DNA of 36,798 nt from Roseibium sp. (GTDB lineage: Bacteria; Pseudomonadota; Alphaproteobacteria; Rhizobiales; Stappiaceae). The notes beneath the pieces are model-generated. The model worked only from the letters and a program-made list of their open reading frames with translations, did no database searches and was not told the origin of the DNA. The stretch is from NCBI RefSeq assembly GCF_025698965.1, contig NZ_JAILWL010000006.1, positions 1 through 36,798 on the forward strand, written 5' to 3'. Each line of letters starts with the position of its first letter. Positions within the stretch are counted from its first letter, which is position 1. Positions 27,902 to 35,116 of this stretch are shown one piece after another. The translations under genes were made by a program, and so were the position numbers.

Positions 27902-28417
27902 ATGTCTGAAACCTTGCCGGAAGGGTTCGTCGTCGACCTCACTGTCGAGGCGGGAGACTGGCCCGAGGAGCGTTGGCTGAAGGATCTGGCCGCGCGTGCG
28001 ATCTCGGCCGCTTTTTCGAATGCGGATCTTGAAGTTGTTGAAAACACGGAAGTTTCACTTCTTTTTACCGATGATGCGTCCATTCGAAAACTGAATAAAC
28101 AGTGGCGGGACAAGGACAAGCCAACGAATGTTCTTTCCTTTCCTGGCAGCGACCCGCAGGGGGAAGTCTATGGTCCGCTTCTGGGTGATATCGTTTTTGC
28201 CCGGGAAACCGTTGTCAGGGAATCAGAAGAGATGGGAGTTGATTTCTCCGATCATCTTTCCCATTTGACCGTTCATGGTTTGCTTCATCTTTTCGACTAT
28301 GATCATCAGGAAAATGAGGAAGCAGAGCTGATGGAAAGCCTTGAGAAAGCCATTTTGGCTGTTATAGGCATCGGTGACCCTTACGCGGACAGACCTCTTG
28401 TGGCTGACGGCGATTAA
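27902..28417 (+). CDS. ybeY: Endoribonuclease YbeY (rRNA maturation factor)
   Basis: Zinc metalloprotein involved in 16S rRNA 3'-end maturation and ribosome quality control. The metal motif HLTVHGLLHLFDYDH matches H-GxLH-x5-H and is intact. TNVLSFPG and LGDIVFA are the other family blocks. Length is 171 residues, with a short C-terminal extension rich in acidic residues. It lies between phoH and ybeX, the conserved trio. Confidence 0.97.
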   Translation: MSETLPEGFVVDLTVEAGDWPEERWLKDLAARAISAAFSNADLEVVENTEVSLLFTDDASIRKLNKQWRDKDKPTNVLSFPGSDPQGEVYGPLLGDIVFARETVVRESEEMGVDFSDHLSHLTVHGLLHLFDYDHQENEEAELMESLEKAILAVIGIGDPYADRPLVADGD

Positions 28418-28456
28418 GTGGCATCATGGGGCATATAGTTCTTATATTGATGGATG

Positions 28457-29659
28457 ATGAGCGCAGTTGAACCGCAAAGTCCGGCAAGCGAGCCGAAGGC
28501 CGCAACCGCCGGACAGTCTCAGGACGGGGAAGACCCGCAACAGACGAAGCCGCAGCGATCTGCGGCCCTTCTTGAAAATCTCAAACGCGTCCTGCGCTTG
28601 GGCCGACAGTCTTCGAGCCTACGCGAGAATCTGCAGGATGAGCTCGCACGCGAGGTCGGCGGTGACGCGGCTTTCTCGCCGGAAGAGCGCATGTTGCTTG
28701 GCAACATTCTGCGTCTGCGCGAACTCAGGGTCGATGATGTGATGATCCCTCGGGCCGACATCGACGCCGTTGACCTGGACACCAGCCTCAGCCGGGTGAT
28801 GGAACTGTTCCAGAAGAGCGGCCATTCCCGCATGCCTGTTTACGAGGATACCCTGGACGATCCGCGCGGCATGGTTCACATCAAGGATCTGATGGCGTTC
28901 ATAGCCGAACGTGGTGCATCACGCCGCATTGCAACTGCTGTGGACAACAGCACTGTGGAACTTGCAGATCCCAGATCAATGGAAAACGGCGTGAGCCGCA
29001 AGGGGCACAACCTTCCGGACCTGGATTTGTCCTGCGTCGATCTGTCGGTCACGCTCAAGGAAACCGATCTGCTCAGGGATCTGTTGTTTGTTCCTCCGTC
29101 CATGCCGGCAACCGATCTGATGGCCAAGATGCAGGCCGGTCGGATCCAGATGGCGCTTGTTATCGATGAATATGGCGGCACCGACGGCCTTGTCTCTTTG
29201 GAGGATCTGGTCGAAGAAGTCGTCGGTGATATCGAAGACGAGCACGATGAAGACGAAGAAGAGATGCTCGCCACGGCAGGTGACGGTATCTGGATTGCTG
29301 ATCCGCGTCTCCCGCTGGAAGATCTGGACGAAGCGCTTGGAACGCATCTGGCGAAAGACAAGGTTTCCGAAGATGTCGACACGCTTGGAGGGTTGCTCTA
29401 CGTGTCCGTCGGCAGGGTGCCTGTGCGCGGGGAACTTGTATTCGTTCCGAATGAAGTTCCCGGTTACGAATTTGAAATAATGGACGCCGATCCGAGGCGA
29501 ATCAAGCGCTTGAAAATCCGTCGTCGACGGGCTGAAACCCGGCAGCAGGATTTGCGCAGGCGTCCGAAGCGACCCGGCATGCCGTCAAATGATGCTTTAG
29601 GCGAAGCGGAGACGGACCCGACGTCCGATCGCTCTTCGGTGTCTGTGAGAAGCTCCTGA
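28457..29659 (+). CDS. ybeX: Hemolysin-like CBS-domain protein YbeX/CorC (TlyC family)
   Basis: Soluble protein with a CBS pair and a C-terminal CorC_HlyC domain. In E. coli it is linked to Co/Mg efflux and ribosome metabolism; the hemolysin name is historical. The N-terminal 75 residues are charged and non-conserved. The CBS region starts with ELRVDDVMIPRADIDAV, the second CBS ends with VIDEYGGTDGLVSLEDLVEEVVGDIEDEHD, and the CorC domain follows. No DUF21 transmembrane part is present. A basic tail (RRIKRLKIRRRR) follows the CorC domain. The start is the doubled ATGATG at 28454/28457; I take the second without strong evidence. Confidence 0.94.
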   Translation: MSAVEPQSPASEPKAATAGQSQDGEDPQQTKPQRSAALLENLKRVLRLGRQSSSLRENLQDELAREVGGDAAFSPEERMLLGNILRLRELRVDDVMIPRADIDAVDLDTSLSRVMELFQKSGHSRMPVYEDTLDDPRGMVHIKDLMAFIAERGASRRIATAVDNSTVELADPRSMENGVSRKGHNLPDLDLSCVDLSVTLKETDLLRDLLFVPPSMPATDLMAKMQAGRIQMALVIDEYGGTDGLVSLEDLVEEVVGDIEDEHDEDEEEMLATAGDGIWIADPRLPLEDLDEALGTHLAKDKVSEDVDTLGGLLYVSVGRVPVRGELVFVPNEVPGYEFEIMDADPRRIKRLKIRRRRAETRQQDLRRRPKRPGMPSNDALGEAETDPTSDRSSVSVRSS

Positions 29660-29878
29660 TATCAAGACAGTATTCAGGTCCGGGGCGTCCGCTGCGGCGT
29701 CGGCGCTTTTGATCGATCCTGTGCGGGATCGTTCGCAGGAGCGACGGGCGCCGCATAGGCATTGCTCGACCGCCGACAGACGATTTTGTGCGTGGCCGTC
29801 AGCATTTGACAATAAACCTTGACCGGCCAGTCGCGAGCCGCCAATCCTCCTGACCTGTAATACAAGGGATTGGTAATA
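29660..29878. other. 219-base spacer between ybeX and lnt
   Basis: No gene or convincing terminator is seen. A TTGACA at 29816-29821 could be a -35 element for lnt, but no -10 follows at a normal distance. Confidence 0.4.
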
Positions 29879-31495
29879 ATGAATACGTTTCTGGAACGGC
29901 TGTCGGTCCTGCCAAATACATTTTTATTGGCATGGGGCTGGCAGCGCCGGTTGCTATGCGTGATTGTCGGTGCGCTGACCGCGTTCGCATTGCCTCCATA
30001 CGGCTTCGCACCGGTTCTTCTTCTGACCTTTCCCTGCCTTGTCTGGATGCTCGATGGCGCCATTGAGCCGGGACCGGGCCGGTTGCTCAGACGAGCTTGG
30101 GCGGGATTTGCGTTCGGTTGGCTGTTTGGCTTCGGATATTTCCTGTCCAGCCTTTGGTGGATTGGGTCGGCCTTTCTGGTGGAGGCGGAAAAATTCGCCT
30201 GGCTGATGCCATTTGCAGTTCTGTCCATGCCGGTCGGTCTTGCTCTTTTTACCGGTCTCGGCGTCTCGATTGCCGCCTTGTTCTGGAGCGACCGGTTCCA
30301 CAGGATCTTGCTGCTCGCAGCGGGCTTGACCCTGTCGGACTGGTTGCGTGGTCATGTGTTGACCGGGTTTCCCTGGAACACGTTCGGATATGGAATTGCC
30401 GACTATCTGTCGTTGGCGCAGTCTGCCAGCCTGGTCGGTATTTACGGCCTTACGTTTCTGGTGGTGGCGATTTCTTCGGCGCCGTCGGTGCTGGCGGATT
30501 CAAAACCGATGCGCCACAGACTGGCCGTCGTGGCGGCGGCGGCCGCGGTCCTTGTCCTGATGGCAGGCTTTGGCGCGGTACGTCTCGTAACGACGGAACA
30601 GCGCTTCGCCGATCTGGATATACGGATCATTCAACCGTCAATCGACCAGCAGGACAAATGGCGGCCGGAGCTGCGCGACGGGATCTTTCAGACCTATCTG
30701 GACATGACCGCAGCGCCGCTGGGAGGTGCAGCAAGGATCGGTCAGTCGCGGCTGGTGATCTGGCCGGAGTCGGCGTTGCCGTTTCTGTTGACGCAGGAGC
30801 CGGGTGCGCTCTTCAGGATCGGCAAGGTGCTTGGTGCGGAGACCGAACTTGTCACGGGTGCCATTCGAACTGAAGCCAGCCCAAGGGGGACCGATTACTT
30901 CAACAGCGTCTTTGCAATTGGCAACGATGGTACCGTGCGCGGAATTTATGACAAAGTCCGCCTGGTTCCCTTTGGTGAATACGTTCCACTAAGGGGACTG
31001 CTGGAGCGGCTCGGCATTTCAAATCTTGCCGGGCCAATTTCCGGTTTTGAACCCGGGTATCAAAGGCGGTTGCTGGAAACCTCCGGCGGTGCCGGGTTTT
31101 TGCCGTTGATTTGCTATGAGGCGATTTTTCCGGGAGCGCTTTCCCGGGCACACGGGGACGCTGCCTTTTTGCTCAACGTCACCAACGATGCCTGGTTCGG
31201 ACGCACGCCGGGGCCGTATCAGCATTTTGCTCAGGCACGCTTCAGGGCAATTGAATCGGGGCTGCCTTTGATCCGGGCGGCAAACACGGGAATATCCGCA
31301 ATCGTAGATGGTACGGGTGTTGTGGTTGAAGAACTTGCGATTTTTGAAAAAGGGATAATTGACGGAAAGTTACCTCAAAAGATTGCAAAACCCCTCTACA
31401 GCACAACTGGGGATCTACCAGTCCTGATTATTTCAGTTTGTGTATTGGTATTTTCATCAATAACGAGATACAACCGAGACTCGCGCATAAATTGA
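29879..31495 (+). CDS. lnt: Apolipoprotein N-acyltransferase Lnt
   Basis: Inner-membrane enzyme that adds the third acyl chain to lipoproteins. Length is 538 residues. About six hydrophobic helices span residues 20-230; the nitrilase-fold domain from about 240 to 500 contains the triad Glu in WPESALPF, Lys in YDKVRLVPFGEY and Cys in PLICYEAIFP. A final hydrophobic helix (LPVLIISVCVLVFSSI) completes it. A TTG 9 bases upstream is possible; the ATG at 29879 is preferred. The last 150 bases are visibly A/T-richer than the rest. The S. meliloti homologue (actA) is known for acid tolerance, with the pH-regulated phrR next to it, as here. Confidence 0.96.
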   Translation: MNTFLERLSVLPNTFLLAWGWQRRLLCVIVGALTAFALPPYGFAPVLLLTFPCLVWMLDGAIEPGPGRLLRRAWAGFAFGWLFGFGYFLSSLWWIGSAFLVEAEKFAWLMPFAVLSMPVGLALFTGLGVSIAALFWSDRFHRILLLAAGLTLSDWLRGHVLTGFPWNTFGYGIADYLSLAQSASLVGIYGLTFLVVAISSAPSVLADSKPMRHRLAVVAAAAAVLVLMAGFGAVRLVTTEQRFADLDIRIIQPSIDQQDKWRPELRDGIFQTYLDMTAAPLGGAARIGQSRLVIWPESALPFLLTQEPGALFRIGKVLGAETELVTGAIRTEASPRGTDYFNSVFAIGNDGTVRGIYDKVRLVPFGEYVPLRGLLERLGISNLAGPISGFEPGYQRRLLETSGGAGFLPLICYEAIFPGALSRAHGDAAFLLNVTNDAWFGRTPGPYQHFAQARFRAIESGLPLIRAANTGISAIVDGTGVVVEELAIFEKGIIDGKLPQKIAKPLYSTTGDLPVLIISVCVLVFSSITRYNRDSRIN

Positions 31496-31537
31496 TATTT
31501 TTTATTTGAGTTGAGTGAAGAAAGTGTGATACAACCG
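31467..31537 (+). repeat. Direct repeat GATACAACCG flanking the lnt-XRE junction
   Basis: GATACAACCG occurs at 31467-31476, inside the lnt end, and at 31528-31537, upstream of the XRE regulator, 61 bases apart. The second copy overlaps the -10 of a candidate promoter. They could be binding sites of the adjacent regulator. Confidence 0.35.
31506..31535 (+). promoter_or_regulatory. Candidate promoter of the XRE regulator
   Basis: TTGAGT (31506-31511), 18 bases, TACAAC (31530-31535), each 4 of 6 to the sigma-70 consensus. It lies in an A/T-rich stretch just after lnt and would leave a leader of about 145 bases. Confidence 0.3.
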
Positions 31538-31687
31538 TGAAATAGCAGATTGAAAACTGCTTCATGTGCAAGTGGTGGGTTGCGGGCAATCTTCCTATCT
31601 CTTGGGTCTTTGTGGGAGGACACTAGGGCGCTTGTGCAGACGAAACGAGCGGACATTCGCCGCAAGAAAAAAGAAAGAGCGACGCAG

Positions 31688-32092
31688 ATGCCCAGTAAGA
31701 AGTCTCCAAATCCGATCGATATTCATGTTGGCAGCCGTGTCCGTCTGAGACGGATGATGCTTGGCATGAGCCAGGAAAAACTGGGTGAGGCCCTCGGCAT
31801 CACCTTCCAGCAGATTCAGAAATACGAAAAAGGCACCAACCGGATCGGCGCTAGCCGGTTGCAGCACATCGCCACAATCCTGAAAGTGCCGGTTTCCTTC
31901 TTCTTTGAAGACGCGCCGGGAACACCGGAAGAAGCAGAAGGCTTCGGAGAAACCCAGCCGACATCCTATGTCGTCGATTTCCTGTCTTCTTCCGAAGGCC
32001 TGTCTCTCAACAAGGCGTTTGTACGTATCGAAGACCCGAAAGTCCGCCGCCGGATCGTTGATCTTGTCCGGTCCCTGGCCGGTGATGACTGA
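31688..32092 (+). CDS. XRE-family transcriptional regulator (PhrR/PraR type)
   Basis: Short DNA-binding regulator of 134 residues. The helix-turn-helix is VGSRVRLRRMMLGMSQEKLGEALGITFQQIQKYEKGTNRIGASRL (written across residues 14-58), followed by a C-terminal segment FVRIEDPKVRRRIVDLVRSLAG probably for dimerisation. Its position between lnt and metK matches rhizobial PhrR, a pH-induced regulator; related PraR controls quorum sensing and biofilm genes. The frame opens at 31550, but the ATG at 31688 begins the conserved part. No metabolite-binding domain is present. Targets here are unknown. Confidence 0.9.
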   Translation: MPSKKSPNPIDIHVGSRVRLRRMMLGMSQEKLGEALGITFQQIQKYEKGTNRIGASRLQHIATILKVPVSFFFEDAPGTPEEAEGFGETQPTSYVVDFLSSSEGLSLNKAFVRIEDPKVRRRIVDLVRSLAGDD

Positions 32093-32145
32093 TAAATTTC
32101 GTTCTCACGCTTGACGTGACGATAAACTTCTAAGATTGATGCAGC

Positions 32146-32173
32146 AGAAGCGGCGATGTCATTCGCCGCTTCT
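32146..32173 (+). other. 11-bp hairpin between the XRE gene and metK
   Basis: AGAAGCGGCGA and TCGCCGCTTCT form a perfect stem with a 6-base loop, 53 bases after the XRE stop and 31 before the metK ATG. It is followed by GTCTTATTC, not a proper T-tract. It is either a weak terminator or a leader structure of metK. Confidence 0.5.
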
Positions 32174-32204
32174 GTCTTATTCATTCCCAGAAGGACGATC
32201 GCCA

Positions 32205-33377
32205 ATGGCACGTCAAAATTATCTCTTCACTTCAGAATCCGTGTCCGAAGGACATCCTGATAAAGTTTGCGACCGTATTTCGGATGCAGTCGTCGACGCA
32301 TATCTGCGTGAAATGCCGGAAGCCCGTGTCGCCTGTGAAACGCTGGCAACGACCAACCGCATTGTCATCGCGGGCGAGACCCGTGGTCCTGCAAGCATCA
32401 CAAACGAATACCTTGCCCATCTGGCCCGCATGGCGGTGAAAGACATCGGTTATGAGCAGGATGGTTTCCATTGGGAAAACTGCGATATCGCCGTCCACCT
32501 GCACGCACAGTCAGCGCATATCGCACAAGGCGTTGATGCGGGCGGCAACAAGGACGAAGGTGCTGGTGACCAGGGCATCATGTTCGGTTACGCCTGCCGT
32601 GAAACCGAAGAATTGATGCCGGCGCCGATTCTCTATTCACACAAGATCCTTCAGCTTTTGGCCGAGGCCCGTAAATCCGGTAAAGAACCGGTTCTTGGTC
32701 CGGACGCAAAGAGCCAGGTGACGGTTCGCTACGAAAACGGCAAACCTGTTGGCGCGACATCCATCGTTCTGTCGACTCAGCATCTGGACCCGGCCTTGAC
32801 GTCCTCCGACGTCAAGAAAATCGTTGAACCCTATATTCGCCAGGCGCTGCCGGAAGGTTGGATTTCCGGTGAGACGGCCTGGCACGTGAACCCGACCGGA
32901 GCTTTCGTGATTGGTGGTCCGGACGGTGACGCGGGTTTGACCGGTCGAAAGATCATCGTCGACACCTATGGTGGTGCCGCACCCCATGGCGGCGGCGCCT
33001 TCTCCGGCAAGGATCCGACCAAGGTGGACCGCTCCGCGGCCTATGCGGCGCGCTATCTGGCCAAGAACGTTGTTGCTGCCGAACTTGCCGACCGCTGCAC
33101 TATTCAGCTGTCATACGCCATCGGTGTATCGGATCCGCTGTCGGTCTATGTGGATCTTCACGGCACCGGACGCTGCGATGAGGCGCGGCTGGAATCCACC
33201 TTGCGCGACGTGATGGGGCTGAGCCCGCGCGGTATCCGCGAACACCTCAAGCTCAACAATCCGATCTACGAGCGCACCGCTGCTTATGGTCACTTCGGGC
33301 GCAAGCCGGATGCTGATGGTGGGTTCTCCTGGGAGAAAACCGATCTGGTTGACGCGTTGCGCCCACTTGCCGGATAA
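32205..33377 (+). CDS. metK: S-adenosylmethionine synthetase MetK
   Basis: Makes SAM from methionine and ATP; its product feeds UbiE, MiaB, TrmB and PmtA encoded nearby. Length is 390 residues. The N-terminal [20 protein letters not shown] carries the catalytic His and Mg ligands; the hexapeptide GAGDQG is present, and the P-loop-like [16 protein letters not shown] is intact. The frame is open from 32136, but AAGGA lies 9 bases before the ATG at 32205, which gives the standard start. Confidence 0.98.
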   Translation: MARQNYLFTSESVSEGHPDKVCDRISDAVVDAYLREMPEARVACETLATTNRIVIAGETRGPASITNEYLAHLARMAVKDIGYEQDGFHWENCDIAVHLHAQSAHIAQGVDAGGNKDEGAGDQGIMFGYACRETEELMPAPILYSHKILQLLAEARKSGKEPVLGPDAKSQVTVRYENGKPVGATSIVLSTQHLDPALTSSDVKKIVEPYIRQALPEGWISGETAWHVNPTGAFVIGGPDGDAGLTGRKIIVDTYGGAAPHGGGAFSGKDPTKVDRSAAYAARYLAKNVVAAELADRCTIQLSYAIGVSDPLSVYVDLHGTGRCDEARLESTLRDVMGLSPRGIREHLKLNNPIYERTAAYGHFGRKPDADGGFSWEKTDLVDALRPLAG

Positions 33378-33390
33378 GCAATCCGGGTAA

Positions 33391-33423
33391 GTGGTGCCGC
33401 TTATGTGGTGCCGCAAAGTGGTG
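33391..33423 (+). repeat. Short tandem repeat after metK
   Basis: GTGGTGCCGC occurs at 33391-33400 and 33405-33414, and a third partial copy GTGGTG at 33418-33423, with a period of about 14 bases. It lies between the metK stop and trmB and may have arisen by slippage. Confidence 0.4.
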
Positions 33424-33441
33424 AATGACAGGATGTGAAAG

Positions 33442-33468
33442 AGATCGCCGGTCAAGTACCGGCGATCT
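33442..33468 (+). terminator. 11-bp hairpin just upstream of trmB
   Basis: AGATCGCCGGT and ACCGGCGATCT form a perfect stem with a 5-base loop. It ends 13 bases before the chosen trmB ATG and has no T-tract. It may be the metK 3' end or a leader hairpin that limits trmB translation. Confidence 0.5.
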
Positions 33469-33481
33469 GCAGTTTAAGAAG

Positions 33482-34168
33482 ATGACAGACCGATACGAAG
33501 GTTCCTTTTTCGGCCGCCGCAAAGGCAAGCCGCTCAGCCCGCGCCGAGAGGCGCTGATGGAAAACGAGTTGCCGCGCCTGGCATTGGATCTGACCAAACC
33601 CGCCCCGGGGGACGTGAAGGATTTGTTTGATGCGGATGTGAAGACGGTCTGCCTGGAAGTCGGTTTTGGCGGCGGTGAGCACTTGCTGCACAGAGCCCGC
33701 ACTTCGCCGCAAACCGGATTTATCGGCATTGAGCCCTTTGTCGGCAGCATGGCGAAGGCTGTCACCGCCGTGGTCGAGGAGGGGCTGCAGAATGTCCGTC
33801 TCTATGATGATGATGCGGTCAACGTTCTGGACTGGTTGCCGGAGGCATCTCTTGATCTCGCCTATCAGCTTTATCCGGATCCCTGGCCGAAGAAACGCCA
33901 TTGGAAGCGCCGCTTCATCAATGAGCAGAACCTGTCCCGCTATGCCCGTGCGATCAAGCCGGGCTGTGAGTTCCGCTTTGCCAGCGACATCGACACATAT
34001 ATCGACTGGACCCTGCGCCACTGCCGGGACCACGAGGCCTTTGAATGGCAGGCGGAAACCGCCGGCGACTGGCAGACACCCTGGGACGGCTGGCCCGGAA
34101 CTCGTTACGAGGCCAAGGCGGTCCGGGAGGGCCGCGTCGGCCGTTATCTGACCTTCCTGAGAGTTTGA
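33482..34168 (+). CDS. trmB: tRNA (guanine-N7-)-methyltransferase TrmB
   Basis: SAM-dependent enzyme that forms m7G46 in tRNA. SAM motif I is [12 protein letters not shown] (near residue 59). The family signature [17 protein letters not shown] is intact, and the C-terminal [12 protein letters not shown] carries the conserved TxYE. Length is 228 residues. An ATG at 33425 would add 19 poorly conserved residues and place an 11-bp hairpin in the coding region, so I use 33482, although its ribosome binding site (AAGAAG) is weak. Confidence 0.95.
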   Translation: MTDRYEGSFFGRRKGKPLSPRREALMENELPRLALDLTKPAPGDVKDLFDADVKTVCLEVGFGGGEHLLHRARTSPQTGFIGIEPFVGSMAKAVTAVVEEGLQNVRLYDDDAVNVLDWLPEASLDLAYQLYPDPWPKKRHWKRRFINEQNLSRYARAIKPGCEFRFASDIDTYIDWTLRHCRDHEAFEWQAETAGDWQTPWDGWPGTRYEAKAVREGRVGRYLTFLRV

Positions 34169-34235
34169 GGAATGCCGGTTTCCGGTGCTTGGGGCATCGC
34201 GCGGTAACTTCTTTGAGGGATTCGGATTGAGGCTC

Positions 34236-34264
34236 TTGCCTTTTTGCCAGCTTTGGCGTTATAC
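34236..34264 (+). promoter_or_regulatory. Candidate promoter upstream of rimP-nusA
   Basis: TTGCCT (34236-34241), 17 bases, TTATAC (34259-34264). The -35 is 4 of 6 to consensus; the -10 is better read as TATACA with an 18-base spacer. A transcript from about 34271 would meet the terminator-like hairpin after about 65 bases. Confidence 0.35.
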
Positions 34265-34304
34265 AGCCGGTGTTTCACCTCAAACGGCTTATCTGAGCAT
34301 TTTG

Positions 34305-34336
34305 AGAGTGGGCCCAACGGGGACCCGCTCTTTTTT
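34305..34336 (+). terminator. Intrinsic terminator between trmB and rimP
   Basis: A stem of about 10 bp (GAGTGGGCCC with GGACCCGCTC, one G-T pair and one mismatch) and a 5-base loop, followed by six T residues. It may end trmB transcripts or act as an attenuator in the rimP-nusA leader. Confidence 0.75.
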
Positions 34337-34447
34337 GCTTAATCAGAGGCCGAAACTGATGAATCAAGCAGGATTGCCTTATGTAAATCGACAATCAGGC
34401 GCATCTGATGCTTAAGAACCGGAAACGGTTTTAAACAGGAGCCAAGT

Positions 34448-35041
34448 GTGAGCGCACACGAACCTAGAATTGTTACGGAACAAGGGCTGGATGCCCGAGT
34501 TGCAGCGATTGTGGAGCCGGTCATTGAAGATCTCGGCTATCGTCTCGTGCGCACCAAGATCAGCGCGGCCAATGGCTGCACGCTGCAGATCATGGCTGAG
34601 CGACCTGATGGCACCATGACGGTTGAGGATTGTGAAACGATCAGCCGTGCGGTTTCTCCTGCTCTTGATGTCGAAGACCCGATCAATCGGGCCTATCATC
34701 TTGAAGTCTCTTCTCCGGGAATTGACCGTCCTCTTGTTCGTGAAGGCGATTTCAATCGCTGGTCCGGACATGAATTGAAGGTCGAGATGGCCGTCATGGT
34801 CGATGGCCGCAAACGGTTCCGGGGAACCTTGCTTGGCGCGGAAAACGGGACAGCGAAAGTGCGTTTGCCCGATTCCCGCGAGGGTGAAGACGATCTTGCA
34901 GCCTTGCCGTTGGAAAACATCGGCGAAGCGAAACTTGTCCTCACCGACGATTTGATTACCGCAGCTCTCCAGGCAGAAAAGGCGGCGCTGGCCGCCCGCG
35001 GCCAGGAAGAGGAACTGACACAGGACAACACGCCCAACTAG
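34448..35041 (+). CDS. rimP: Ribosome maturation factor RimP
   Basis: Assists 30S subunit assembly. Length is 197 residues. The N-terminal domain runs through [37 protein letters not shown] and [14 protein letters not shown], the family hallmark; the C-terminal SH3-like domain includes [20 protein letters not shown] and a charged tail follows. The start is GTG at 34448 with AGGAG 6 bases upstream. nusA follows after 75 bases, the conserved rimP-nusA operon start. Confidence 0.97.
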   Translation: MSAHEPRIVTEQGLDARVAAIVEPVIEDLGYRLVRTKISAANGCTLQIMAERPDGTMTVEDCETISRAVSPALDVEDPINRAYHLEVSSPGIDRPLVREGDFNRWSGHELKVEMAVMVDGRKRFRGTLLGAENGTAKVRLPDSREGEDDLAALPLENIGEAKLVLTDDLITAALQAEKAALAARGQEEELTQDNTPN

Positions 35042-35116
35042 GCATAAGGCTTAGCGGCAAAAGGAAACGCGCCGATAAAGACCGGAAGACGGCATTTGGC
35101 GCAAGAGGAGTGGAAT

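Larger units (their letters stand above)
34169..34447 (+). other. trmB-rimP spacer and leader region
   Basis: About 279 bases without a supported gene. It holds a candidate promoter (34236-34264), a terminator-like hairpin (34305-34336) and a small GAAA-tetraloop hairpin AACCG/CGGTT (34417-34430) shortly before the rimP ribosome binding site. No tRNA is present, unlike the metY leader of enteric bacteria. Confidence 0.55.

Noticed and set aside
28457-29659. Calling the CBS-domain protein a hemolysin or virulence factor
   Set aside because: The name is historical; the phoH-ybeY-ybeX-lnt context marks it as a housekeeping CorC/YbeX protein.
32093-32204. SAM/SAH or SAM-II riboswitch upstream of metK
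   Set aside because: The short TCACG/CGTGA dyad resembles the outer stem of SAM/SAH, but the loop is too short and the pseudoknot partner is missing. Kept only as a structured leader.
34351-34430. Hammerhead-ribozyme-like pieces (CTGATGA and GAAAC) in the rimP leader
   Set aside because: The conserved boxes are not in the required order with stems II and III between them; the second CTGATG lacks the final A. This looks like chance.
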